64,000 nucleotides of DNA from Caproicibacter fermentans (GCF_009746625.1 NZ_VWXL01000095.1:48992-112991), one strand, 5' to 3'. Shown: positions 34,009-42,128, numbered from the stretch's first letter. Notes: a model not told the origin generated them from the sequence alone. Numbers and translations: made by a program.

Positions 34009-34200
34009 CTAAGAGTTCTGACACGTTTTCGGTTTCAGGGCAGTGAGCTGCTGGTAAACCGGCTTGTTATCTGCATACTTCTGCCACATGGAGAGACGCT
34101 TTTCCAAGTCATCGATCTGGCGGGCGATGGCGGCAATTTCACCGCGCAATCCGCAATATTTTCGATCGGATTCTTTTCTTGGACCCGATTGGTCAGGGCG
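34009..34200 (-). pseudogene. Relaxase/mobilisation-protein C-terminal fragment
   Basis: One minus-strand frame encodes about 60 residues containing KYCGLRGEIAAIARQIDDLE and RLSMWQKYADNKPVYQQL, ending at a TAG (34009-34011). The charged helical pattern and the KPVYQQLTALKP segment resemble the C-terminal coiled region of relaxases on clostridial mobilisable elements. The relaxase catalytic domain is missing, and a frameshift seems to separate the more 5' part (ALTNRVQEKN), which is in another frame. The identification is from pattern memory and needs a search. Confidence 0.45.
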
Positions 34201-34424
34201 GAAAGCCGTACCCCGGTGGGGGCATAAAATGCTGTTTTAGTACATTGAATTTTGACTCGTGAGATGATAAACTGGAATAAATTAGCCCCTGCGGTCTGCC
34301 GCCGTTTCCTGAAATCGGGCGGGAGCGCCGCTTTCGTTCTCCGGTCCGTCGGTCCGGAGTTCGCGTCCGGTTGCGGAGAGGCAAAAGGGATTCCGGAAAA
34401 CGTCCGGAGGAGAGGAGAAGGAAG

Positions 34425-36326
34425 ATGAAGGAGATCGCCGTCATCGCGCCAATACAGGACCTGTACGACAAAGCCGTCGGGCTGGTTGTTGAGCGGGGGT
34501 ACGACAACGTCGACGTCGTCCCGGGCAGCATGAGCGAGGGCGTGAAGGCAGCCCATCTTGCGATTGAGGGGGGGGCGAAGTATCTTGTGTCCCGGGGTGG
34601 GACCTACCGGATGCTCAAGGCCGAATTCCCCAGGGTCCCCATCGTGGAGATCAAGGTGAGTGCGTTCGACATCCTCAAAAGCTTTGAAAAGGTCAAGGAT
34701 TCCGGCGGGACAATCGGGGTGGTGGGCTACAGTAACGTCGTCTACGGGATGGATGTCCTGCACAGGATTTTGAACTGCAATTTCATCGAGGTCCAGCTGA
34801 AACGGGAATCCGACATCTATCAGGTCATTCAGGAACACAAGAACCGCGGGATCGAAACGTACATCGGCGACGCCAACATCATCCCGATCGTCCGTAAATT
34901 GAACTGCAACGGCATCCTGATCACCTCTCAGAAGGACTCCATCCTGTCCGCCGTTCAGGAGGCGCGGAGAATCTGCATGGCGACCCGGGAGGAAAAGGAG
35001 CGCGTGCAGGAGATCACCACCATCACCGATTTCGTGCACGACGCCATCGTCGCCGTCAACGAGGAGGAGCGCATCACAGTCTATAACAAAAAGGCCGAGA
35101 GCATCTTCGGCATCCCTCGGGAGACCGCCCTTGGCAAGAAGGTAAAGGAGATCATCCCCAACACAAGGCTGCCGGAGGTCCTGCACACCGGCGAGGCCCA
35201 GCTTGGGGAGCTGCAGAATATTGGCAAGATCAAGCTGGCCACCAACCGGGTTCCGGTCGTTGTGGAAGGGAACGTGATCGGCGTTGTTGCGACGTTCCAA
35301 GCAGTTTCCGAAGTGCAGAGCATGGAGCAAAAGATCCGCCGGACCCTGTACGAGAAGGGCTTTATCGCAAGATATCATTTTTCGGACATCATCCACTCAA
35401 GCGAAAAGATTCAGGACTGCATCGAAACGGCGGAAAAATACGCCAAGTACGACACGCCGGTCCACCTGTTCGGCGAATCCGGCGTGGGCAAGGAGCTCTT
35501 CTGCCAGAGCATGCACAACAGCAGCCCGCGCCGCGGCGGGCCGTTCGTCGCAGTGAACTGTGCGGCGATCCCTCCGGCGCTGATCGAAAGCGAATTCTTC
35601 GGGTATGAGGAGGGTTCCTTCACCGGGGCGAGGCGCAACGGCAAGCCGGGTGTTTTCGAGCTCGCGCACGGTGGAACACTCTTTCTCGACGAGATCAGCG
35701 AAATCCCCATCGAGCTCCAGGGGCGCCTGCTCCGCGTGATCCAGGAAAAGCAGGTCATGCGGGTCGGCGGGAACAAGATCATCCCGGTTGACGTCAAGAT
35801 CATCACCGCCTCCAACAAAAACATCTATCAGGAGATGCAGAAGGGCAGATTCCGCAAGGACCTGTTCTTCCGCATCAACGTCCTGACGCTGGATATCCCT
35901 CCGCTCTCCGAACGGAGGGAGGACATTCTGGTCCTCGCAAACTATTTTATCAAAAAATATTCCACTAAATATCAGAAACCGGAGCTGAAAATGACGCAGA
36001 AAGTTCAGGACTATCTGGAAAACCGCACCTACGAGGGGAACATCAGGGAACTGGAGGGCTTGATGGAGCGCTGCGTCATCGTCTCTTCCTTCGACGGGCT
36101 GTTCCGCGAAAGGCTGCCTTCCAGCGCGAACCTGTCGGGCGGGGAGGACCCGTTCGACAAATTCTGCGGGAGGAAAATGGATCTGCGGGCGCTGGAGGAG
36201 GCCTATATCCGGAGCGTTCTGGAAGAAACCGGAGGGGACATCAAAAAGACCTGCCAGATTCTGAAGATCAGCCGCTCCACCCTCTGGCGGAAATGCCGGG
36301 ATATGGAGCAATACGTTTCATCTTGA
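34425..36326 (+). CDS. Sigma-54-dependent activator with PrpR_N sensor, PAS, AAA+ and Fis domains
   Basis: The 633-residue protein has an N-terminal PrpR-type sensor (about 1-180, starting KEIAVIAPIQDLYDKA), a PAS domain (about 200-300), an AAA+ sigma-54 activator domain with Walker A GESGVGKE (350-357), GSFTGA (397-402) and Walker B GGTLFLDE (416-423), and a Fis-type HTH at the end (TCQILKISRSTLWRK). The sigma-54 contact loop is GSFTGA rather than the usual GAFTGA. ATG 34425 follows GGAGAAGGAAG. It should sense an acid-sugar metabolite and activate the -24/-12 promoter directly downstream, before the permease gene. Confidence 0.9.
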   Translation: MKEIAVIAPIQDLYDKAVGLVVERGYDNVDVVPGSMSEGVKAAHLAIEGGAKYLVSRGGTYRMLKAEFPRVPIVEIKVSAFDILKSFEKVKDSGGTIGVVGYSNVVYGMDVLHRILNCNFIEVQLKRESDIYQVIQEHKNRGIETYIGDANIIPIVRKLNCNGILITSQKDSILSAVQEARRICMATREEKERVQEITTITDFVHDAIVAVNEEERITVYNKKAESIFGIPRETALGKKVKEIIPNTRLPEVLHTGEAQLGELQNIGKIKLATNRVPVVVEGNVIGVVATFQAVSEVQSMEQKIRRTLYEKGFIARYHFSDIIHSSEKIQDCIETAEKYAKYDTPVHLFGESGVGKELFCQSMHNSSPRRGGPFVAVNCAAIPPALIESEFFGYEEGSFTGARRNGKPGVFELAHGGTLFLDEISEIPIELQGRLLRVIQEKQVMRVGGNKIIPVDVKIITASNKNIYQEMQKGRFRKDLFFRINVLTLDIPPLSERREDILVLANYFIKKYSTKYQKPELKMTQKVQDYLENRTYEGNIRELEGLMERCVIVSSFDGLFRERLPSSANLSGGEDPFDKFCGRKMDLRALEEAYIRSVLEETGGDIKKTCQILKISRSTLWRKCRDMEQYVSS

Positions 36327-36341
36327 ACAAACTTGTTTCAA
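36323..36341. promoter_or_regulatory. Candidate enhancer (UAS) for the sigma-54 activator
   Basis: TTGAACAAACTTGTTTCAA is an imperfect palindrome overlapping the activator's stop codon, and TTTCA/TGAAA elements recur on both sides (TTTCAAAATGAAA directly after). It lies about 92 bases upstream of the -24 element, a normal distance for an enhancer bound by a Fis-type HTH. Confidence 0.5.
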
Positions 36342-36432
36342 AATGAAAGAGAACTTGTACGGATTCACCCATAAAAATTCTTTTTAGCAAATATACTGGG
36401 CGAAAAATAGCCGATCAGGGCGTTTTTTCACC

Positions 36433-36448
36433 TGGCATGTTTTTTGCT
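36433..36448 (+). promoter_or_regulatory. Sigma-54 (-24/-12) promoter of the acid-sugar operon
   Basis: TGGCATGTTTTTTGCT matches the sigma-54 consensus TGGCAC-N5-TTGCW with one substitution, and GG (36434-36435) and GC (36446-36447) are separated by exactly ten bases. It sits 61 bases before the KdgT-type permease start and directly after a sigma-54 activator gene. Confidence 0.88.
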
Positions 36449-36508
36449 GTTACCTACTCTATGTAGGCTCGTCTGCACCGAGCCAAAAAATTTGAGGAGG
36501 TTTTGCAC

Positions 36509-37492
36509 TTGAAAATTTTGAAAACAGTCCAGAAGGTGCCCGGCGGTCTCATGATCGTCCCGATGCTGCTGGGGGTGCTGGTCAACACATTTGTACCGGG
36601 ATTCCTGACCATCGGCAGCTTTACCACTGATCTGTGGAAAAACGGGGCGATGCCGATCCTCGCGGTGTTCCTCTTCTGCAACGGCGCGCAAATCGACTTG
36701 AAGCAGGCCGGGCAGCCGCTGGCCAAAGGAATGATCCTGACCGTGGTCAAAGTTGGCCTCGGCGCGGTGATCGGCGTGTTGGTCAACAGGCTGTGCGGTC
36801 CCGCCGGCGTCATCGGAATCGTTCCGCTCGCGGTCGTTTCCTCGCTGGCCAATTCGAACGGCGGCCTTTATGCGGCCCTTGCGGGCGAGTTCGGCGACGC
36901 GGGAGACGTAGGCGCGGTTTCTATCCTTTCCCTGAACGACGGCCCGTTCTTCACGATGGTCGCTTTCGGGCTGACCGGTCTGGCACAGATCCCGATCATG
37001 GTGCTGGTCGGCGCGGTTCTGCCGATCGTCGTCGGCCTCATCCTGGGCAACCTGGACCCGGAGCTCCGTAAATGGTTGGCGCCGGCTACGACGGTCACGA
37101 TCCCGTTCTTCGCCTTCCCACTCGGCGCCGCCCTGAACCTGGGACAGCTTGTCCAGGCGGGGCTGCCCGGCATCGTCCTCGGTGTCGCCTGCACCGCGAT
37201 CACGGGCTTCGGAGGCTATCTGGCGATGAAGCTGATCAAGTCGAAGCATCCGCAGGTCGGGGCCGCCATCGGGACCTCCGCCGGGAATTCTGTCGCGACG
37301 CCCGCGGCACTGGCGGCGACGGATGCGACCCTGAAAACGGCGGCCGCCATGGCTACCGTACAGGTCGCAGCAGCAGTCATCGTGACCGCGATCCTCTGTC
37401 CGCTGCTGGTGAGCTGGCTGGATAAGGTCGAAAAGAGAAAGCAATCGCCGGATTCGTTCCCAAAATCTGCTGCAAACGAGGGATCGGTGTGA
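36509..37492 (+). CDS. kdgT: KdgT-family 2-keto-3-deoxygluconate/acid-sugar permease
   Basis: The 327-residue membrane protein begins KILKTVQKVPGGLMIVPMLL, the standard KdgT opening, and has about ten hydrophobic segments with GNLDPELRKWLAP in a loop. KdgT carries 2-keto-3-deoxygluconate by proton symport, but relatives in acid-sugar loci take other aldonates. The TTG at 36509 is chosen because GAGGAGG is eight bases away; a TTG at 36503 is too close. It is the first gene after the sigma-54 promoter, and its stop overlaps the next start as GTGA, so the operon is tightly coupled. The substrate here is probably a four- to six-carbon sugar acid. Confidence 0.85.
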   Translation: MKILKTVQKVPGGLMIVPMLLGVLVNTFVPGFLTIGSFTTDLWKNGAMPILAVFLFCNGAQIDLKQAGQPLAKGMILTVVKVGLGAVIGVLVNRLCGPAGVIGIVPLAVVSSLANSNGGLYAALAGEFGDAGDVGAVSILSLNDGPFFTMVAFGLTGLAQIPIMVLVGAVLPIVVGLILGNLDPELRKWLAPATTVTIPFFAFPLGAALNLGQLVQAGLPGIVLGVACTAITGFGGYLAMKLIKSKHPQVGAAIGTSAGNSVATPAALAATDATLKTAAAMATVQVAAAVIVTAILCPLLVSWLDKVEKRKQSPDSFPKSAANEGSV

Positions 37493-38715
37493 AACGCTGC
37501 TTCATCCTGGCGGATGATTTCACGGGTGCCAACGATACCGGTGTCCAGTTCCGGAGCCGCGGGATCCCCACGGTCGTGCTGTTCGACGGCTCCCGAATTC
37601 CGGAGGAAGGCACCGTCATCGTCGATACGGAGTCGAGGGCCCTTTCCGCATCGGAAGCCGGCGCGGCGGTGCAGCGGTCCCTTGCGGGGATCGGCCCATC
37701 CGTGTTCGGGCTTTTCATGAAAAAGGTGGATTCCACGCTCCGGGGGAACATCGCCGCGGAGGTCCGAGCTGCCGACTGCCGGATGCATTTCGACCAGATC
37801 CTGTTTGCGCCTGCCCTTCCCGATCTGGGCCGCACAACAAAGGACGGGATTCACCGCCTCGACGGTATCCCGATTCTGGAGACGGAGCTAGCCCGGGACC
37901 CAAAGACCCCCGTGCGCGAAGACAACATCGCCCGCCTTCTGCAGGCGGAGTTCGACGAGCCCGTCGTTCGGATACCGCTCGATCAGGTTTCCGAAGACCG
38001 GATCCGGCTCGAAGGAGGGCGCATCTTCGCCTTTGACGCGGTCACAAACGCGGACCTTGGAAACATCGTCCGCGCGGGGCTTGCGGAAAAGGGCCGGGTT
38101 CTGTGGGTCGGAGCGGCGGCGATGGCGGAACAGCTGATCGGGGCCCAGAGCAAGGTGCCGCCGGCCGTCGCCGTCGTGGGCAGCGTCAGCTCCGTGACGC
38201 GCCGTCAGGTTAGGTATGCGGAACAGGAGGGGACGGTCCTTGTCAGGATTCCGATCTACGGCCTGCTGGACGGCACGGCCGATCCGATGGAATACGCCGT
38301 GCGCGCGGCCGCGCTCCTGAGGGAAAACAGGGACGCCGTCGTTCTGCCGACTTCCTCCTGCGATGCGGAGGAAATGGCCCGCACCGACCGGGCGGGTGCG
38401 GAGCGGGGCATGACCCCGAAGGAGATGTGCGATTACATCCGGGAGGTCCTCAGTCAAATATCGCGCCGGATTCTGGAGGCCGCGCCGGTTAGCGGCGCAT
38501 TCCTGACGGGAGGGGACACCGCCATCGGCTTTATTCGGGCGGCGGAGGCCTCCGGCTCCTCCATCCTTATGGAGATCGCGGCCGGGATCCCGATGATGCG
38601 CCTCATCGGCGGGCCTTACGCGGGGCTGAAAATCATTACGAAAGCGGGCGCGTTCGGCGGCGATGACGCCATCGTAACCGCGATGAAAAAACTGAAGGAG
38701 GTGATTCCGCTGTGA
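37489..38715 (+). CDS. Four-carbon acid-sugar kinase family protein (DUF1537)
   Basis: The 408-residue protein has the DUF1537 N-terminal domain (FILADDFTGANDTGVQF, with the conserved DD for substrate binding) and the nucleotide-binding C-terminal domain with GGPYAGLKIITKAGAFGGDD. Characterised members (DtnK, DenK, LtnK) phosphorylate D-threonate, D-erythronate or related tetronates at O4. The next gene encodes a PdxA-type dehydrogenase, the partner that turns 4-phosphothreonate or 4-phosphoerythronate into dihydroxyacetone phosphate and CO2. Start GTG 37489 overlaps the permease stop. Which tetronate is used cannot be told. Confidence 0.87.
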   Translation: MKRCFILADDFTGANDTGVQFRSRGIPTVVLFDGSRIPEEGTVIVDTESRALSASEAGAAVQRSLAGIGPSVFGLFMKKVDSTLRGNIAAEVRAADCRMHFDQILFAPALPDLGRTTKDGIHRLDGIPILETELARDPKTPVREDNIARLLQAEFDEPVVRIPLDQVSEDRIRLEGGRIFAFDAVTNADLGNIVRAGLAEKGRVLWVGAAAMAEQLIGAQSKVPPAVAVVGSVSSVTRRQVRYAEQEGTVLVRIPIYGLLDGTADPMEYAVRAAALLRENRDAVVLPTSSCDAEEMARTDRAGAERGMTPKEMCDYIREVLSQISRRILEAAPVSGAFLTGGDTAIGFIRAAEASGSSILMEIAAGIPMMRLIGGPYAGLKIITKAGAFGGDDAIVTAMKKLKEVIPL

Positions 38716-39683
38716 ATCGGTTTGGAATCACGTTGGGCGACCCATGCGGGATCGGCCCGGAGATCACGCTGAAAGCCCTGCGCGCGCACCCGGAGTACCT
38801 GGACCGCTGCGTCGTCTTCGGCAGCGCGGAGCTTCTGTGCCACTACGGCCGGCTGCTCGGGTGCGGCTTCCCGATCCGCACCGTGGAGCGCCCTTTCGAC
38901 TGCGGAGATGGCTGTCTGAACGTCGTCGACCCGAACCCCGTTTCCCTTGAGGAGATCCCGGTCGGCAGGGTCAGCCCCGTCGGCGGCAGATGCGCGTTCC
39001 TCGCGGTCAGGGCCGCGATCGACGCTGCGCTGAAAAAGGAGATCTCGCTGATCGTAACGGCGCCACTGAACAAGGAGGCGCTCCATCTTGCGGGGTACCC
39101 GTACGCCGGGCACACGGAGATCTTCGGGGAATTCGCCCACGGGGACAGCTACGCCATGCTGCTTTGGAGCGAGAAACTCAAGGTGATCCACGTGAGCACC
39201 CATGTTTCCCTCCGCAAGGCGTGCGACGCCTGCCGGAAGGAGAGGGAGACGGAGGTGATTCGCCTTGCGGACCGCACGCTGAAAAAGGCCGGCTATGAAA
39301 AGCCGCGCATAGCGGTCGCGGGACTTAACCCCCACGCGGGGGAGAACGGGATCTTCGGGGACGAGGAGATTGTGGAGATCGCGCCCGCGGTTGAGCTCTG
39401 CCGGGCGGATGGCGTCGACGTCGTGGGGCCCCTGCCGCCGGATACGGTTTTCCTGCGCGCCCTGAACTGCGAATACGACGTCGTCGTTGCCCAGTACCAC
39501 GACCAGGGGCATATTCCGCTCAAGCTGCTTGATTTCGACGGCGGCGTCAACATCACGGTCGGTCTGGACGTGCTGCGCACCTCTGTGGACCACGGAACGG
39601 CGTTCGATATCGCCGGCAAGCTGGTCGCAAGAGAGGACAGCATGCTCAAAGCGATCGAAATCGGCGAAAAACTGCATCACTGA
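38712..39683 (+). CDS. PdxA-family 4-phospho-tetronate dehydrogenase (PdxA2 type)
   Basis: The 323-residue protein carries PdxA motifs: GDPCGIGPEI at the N-terminus, TAPLNKEAL (about 118), GHTEIF, a metal-ligand His in HVSTHVSLR, AGLNPHAGENG with a second His, and YHDQGHIPLK with the third. Canonical PdxA makes vitamin B6 from 4-phosphohydroxy-L-threonine, but copies beside a DUF1537 kinase act in catabolism, oxidising and decarboxylating 4-phospho-D-threonate or D-erythronate to dihydroxyacetone phosphate. The start is GTG, overlapping the kinase stop by four bases (GTGA). No other pyridoxine gene is nearby, which supports the catabolic reading. Confidence 0.88.
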   Translation: MNRFGITLGDPCGIGPEITLKALRAHPEYLDRCVVFGSAELLCHYGRLLGCGFPIRTVERPFDCGDGCLNVVDPNPVSLEEIPVGRVSPVGGRCAFLAVRAAIDAALKKEISLIVTAPLNKEALHLAGYPYAGHTEIFGEFAHGDSYAMLLWSEKLKVIHVSTHVSLRKACDACRKERETEVIRLADRTLKKAGYEKPRIAVAGLNPHAGENGIFGDEEIVEIAPAVELCRADGVDVVGPLPPDTVFLRALNCEYDVVVAQYHDQGHIPLKLLDFDGGVNITVGLDVLRTSVDHGTAFDIAGKLVAREDSMLKAIEIGEKLHH

Positions 39684-39699
39684 AAGGAAGGCAACAAGC

Positions 39700-39984
39700 A
39701 TGAACGCAGTCATTCATATCAACGAGAAAGACAATCTGGTCACCTGCCTGCGGCCGATCGCCAAAGGAGAGACCATTGAATTTGAGGGTAAGCACTACAC
39801 GGCGAGCGCCGACATCCCCAAATTTCATAAGATGGCGGTAGCCGAAATTAAAAAGGGCGAGCACTGCTACAAGTACGGCGAAGTGATCGGGGCTGCCACG
39901 ACGGACCTGCATCCGGGGGATTATGTCCATGTGCACAATCTGGAAAGCACCCGCGGGCGCGGCGACAAACATACGAAGGAATAA
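39700..39984 (+). CDS. UxaA-family small subunit (SAF domain; SuyA-like)
   Basis: The 94-residue protein starts MNAVIHINEKDNLVTCLRPI and consists of the SAF-type beta-clip found at the N-terminus of altronate dehydratase UxaA and as the separate SuyA subunit of sulfolactate sulfo-lyase. GEVIGAATTDLHPGDYVHVH is the conserved strand that joins the large subunit. An AAAGGAAGG site precedes ATG 39700; the longer ORF start lies inside the pdxA-type gene. Its length matches stand-alone small subunits, and the large subunit follows after 13 bases. Confidence 0.85.
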   Translation: MNAVIHINEKDNLVTCLRPIAKGETIEFEGKHYTASADIPKFHKMAVAEIKKGEHCYKYGEVIGAATTDLHPGDYVHVHNLESTRGRGDKHTKE

Positions 39985-39997
39985 GGAGAATCAAATC

Positions 39998-41164
39998 ATG
40001 ACGAAACTGATGGGTTATAAGAGGGAAAACGGGACGTACGGCGTTCGGAACCATCTGCTCATCCTGCCAACGTCCGTCTGTGCCGCCGATACGGCGGAAA
40101 AGATCGCCGCACAGATCCCCGGGGCAATCAGTGTGCCGAACCAGCACGGCTGCTGCCAGATCGGTTCCGACCTGTCGCTAACACAGGAGACGCTGGTCGG
40201 ATTCGGGAAGAACCCGAACGTCGGTGCGGTTGTGGTCGTCGGGCTCGGCTGCGACGGTGTTCAAGCCCGCTCCGTCGCGGACGAGATCCGCGAGACCGGC
40301 AAGCCGGTGGAATCCGTCGTCATTCAAGAAGTCGGCGGCACACTGAAGGCGATCGCGGTCGGAGCGGAATTCGCGGCCAAGATGGCGCGCGATCTTTCAC
40401 TGCAGACCCGCGTGGAATTCGATATAAGCAAGATCGTCCTGGCACTGGAATGCGGCGGTTCGGACCCCACCAGCGGCCTTGCCTCCAACCCGACGATCGG
40501 CTACGCCTCCAACAAGCTGGTCGGCGAAGGCGGCAGCAGCATCCTCAGCGAGACGACCGAGGTAATCGGAGCGGAGCACCTGCTTGCGGCGCGCTTTGAA
40601 GACGCCGCTCAGCGTGAAAAATTCCTGCGGATGGTCAAAAATGTGGAAGACCGCGCGATCATGATGGGAGAGGACCTCCGCAGCGGGCAGCCCACCCCTG
40701 GAAACAAGGAAGGCGGACTTTCCACCATCGAGGAAAAATCTCTGGGGTGCATGTACAAGGCGGGAACCCGCCCGTTCGTGGGCGCTCTGAATTATGCGGA
40801 GCCCGTGTCGGCCGCGAAGAAGGGCCTTTACTTTATGGATACGCCCGGCCAAGACATCGACTCCATTACCGGCATGGTCGCCGGTGGAGCGCAGATCGTG
40901 GTGTTTTCGACCGGGCGCGGAACGCCGACGGGCAGCCCGATCGCGCCCGTGATCAAAATCACGGGAAACACCGACACGTTCAAAAAGATGCCGGACAACA
41001 TCGACATCAACGCCGGAACAATCATTTCGGGCGAAGCCAAGCTGAACGAAGTCGGCGAGGAGCTTTTCCGCGAGATTGTCGAGGTCTGCAACGGCAGGCA
41101 GACGAAGGCGGAAAGCCTGGGGCACCGCGAATTCGGCATCTATAAGCTCACCGGCACATTTTAA
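39998..41164 (+). CDS. UxaA-family large subunit (altronate/galactarate dehydratase or SuyB-like)
   Basis: The 388-residue protein shows the UxaA C-terminal domain: YGVRNHLLILPTSVCA (about 15), NQHGCCQIG, VVGLGCDGVQ, ECGGSDPTSGLASNPTIG (about 148) and DTPGQDIDSITGMVAGG. The conserved Cys residues probably hold an iron centre used for dehydration. UxaA itself is one chain of about 500 residues; here the SAF domain is a separate gene, as in SuyA/SuyB. Altronate-, galactarate- or tetronate-type dehydration and sulfolactate lyase activity are all possible. ATG 39998 has an AAGGAG site. A dehydratase beside a kinase-plus-dehydrogenase route is unusual. Confidence 0.85.
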   Translation: MTKLMGYKRENGTYGVRNHLLILPTSVCAADTAEKIAAQIPGAISVPNQHGCCQIGSDLSLTQETLVGFGKNPNVGAVVVVGLGCDGVQARSVADEIRETGKPVESVVIQEVGGTLKAIAVGAEFAAKMARDLSLQTRVEFDISKIVLALECGGSDPTSGLASNPTIGYASNKLVGEGGSSILSETTEVIGAEHLLAARFEDAAQREKFLRMVKNVEDRAIMMGEDLRSGQPTPGNKEGGLSTIEEKSLGCMYKAGTRPFVGALNYAEPVSAAKKGLYFMDTPGQDIDSITGMVAGGAQIVVFSTGRGTPTGSPIAPVIKITGNTDTFKKMPDNIDINAGTIISGEAKLNEVGEELFREIVEVCNGRQTKAESLGHREFGIYKLTGTF

Positions 41165-41305
41165 AACCAGCCGGGAACTTTGGGCGCGAAAGCTGCCCGG
41201 AAAGCGGACAAAAATCAGACGAACGGTCCTCCCGAAGATCGACGGAAAACGACCGGAGAATGCATTATACCAAAAGGAGCAGGCAGAGCCTGCTCCCCAG
41301 TCTGA

Positions 41306-41342
41306 AGACAAAGTATCGAAATCAGGTACTTTGTCTTTTTTT
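41306..41342 (+). terminator. Terminator inside the left end of the IS
   Basis: AGACAAAGTA (41306-41315) pairs perfectly with TACTTTGTCT (41327-41336), followed by seven T. It blocks read-through from the dehydratase operon into the transposase gene and may serve as that operon's terminator. Confidence 0.82.
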
Positions 41343-41381
41343 AGTGCTTGAGAAATGGTAAAATATAAACAGGTGATAAAA

Positions 41382-42050
41382 ATGTTGAACGAAAAAAGTA
41401 ATGACGGTCGGAAACAAGTCGGCTTTTACCGCATGGAGGATCTGGTACCGAAAGAGCATGTGAGGGAAATAGATAAAGCGATTGATTTCAGCTTCATATA
41501 TGATTTGGTAAAGGACAAGTACAGCGAAGACACAGGCCGTCCCAGCTTTGATCCGGTGGTGCTGTTCAAGATTGTATTCATCCAATATCTGTTTGGGATT
41601 CGGAGCATGAGACAGACCATTAAAGAAATCGAAGTTAACGCGGCGTATCGGTGGTTTCTGGGATATGACTGGAACGACCCGATCCCGCATTTCACAACCT
41701 TCGGAAAGAACTATTCCCGACGATTCGAGGGAACTGATATTTTCGAGCAGATATTTACCCATATTTTGCTGGAAGCTGTAAAGCTGAAATATGTAGACCC
41801 GAAAGCGGTATTCATTGATTCAACGCATATTAAGGCCAGCGCCAACCGGAACAAGAAAATGAAGATGCAGGTTCAGATGGAGGCACAGCACTACCACAAA
41901 GAGTTGATGGAAGAAATCAAACAAAGATCGGGAAGCACATGGGAAAAAGAAGTGGAAATCAAAAGACTCGAGGTTCAAACCAAAATCCGGCTTTTCATTC
42001 ATTTTGTTCTCAGCCAGAAATCAACTGTTAAAGTGCCGCTTGGGCTTAAA
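41382..42050 (+). pseudogene. Truncated IS1182/DUF772-type transposase
   Basis: The frame has a typical N-terminus (VGFYRMEDLVPKEHVREIDK), the DUF772 region (GRPSFDPVVLFKIVFIQYLFGIRSMRQ), HFTTFGKNYSRRF and the first DDE Asp in VFIDSTHIKASANRNK (about residue 146). Coherence is lost near 41975, after EVEIKRLEVQTK. The second Asp, the catalytic Glu and the C-terminal domain are absent, and the frame then reads non-homologous sequence into the right end. ATG 41382 is taken as start because AGGTG is six bases upstream. It cannot encode an active transposase. Confidence 0.8.
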
Positions 42051-42128
42051 TCCCGAACGGCCTTTTGCCTACAATCTGAGGAGCAGACAGATCCTGCTCC
42101 TTTTGTTTCGTTGGACTGCTTTGGAAAG

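Larger units (their letters stand above)
41271..42105 (+). mobile_element. Internally deleted IS1182-like insertion sequence
   Basis: The element is bounded by 13-bp perfect inverted repeats: CAAAAGGAGCAGG at 41271-41283 and its complement at 42093-42105. Each end folds into a small hairpin (GGAGCAG/CTGCTCC). Its 835 bp is about half the usual size for IS1182-type elements, and only the N-terminal half of the transposase is encoded. Both ends are intact, so it could still be moved by a transposase acting in trans. No convincing target duplication was noted. Confidence 0.72.

Noticed and set aside
34035..35396. A 453-codon minus-strand ORF opposite the sigma-54 activator
   Set aside because: Long open antisense frames are expected in GC-rich DNA. 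The plus-strand frame has all the activator motifs, so this frame is not a gene except for the relaxase-like relic near 34.1 kb, which is in another frame.
36428..37444. A 338-codon minus-strand ORF opposite the KdgT gene
   Set aside because: Asp/Arg/Gln-rich antisense frame of a GC-rich membrane-protein gene, and it would cover the sigma-54 promoter. No start signal or motif.
41275..41296. GGAGCAGG/CCTGCTCC hairpin after the dehydratase gene read as that operon's terminator
   Set aside because: It has no T-run and is repeated at the other end of the IS as part of its inverted end. The real terminator is the next hairpin at 41306-41342.
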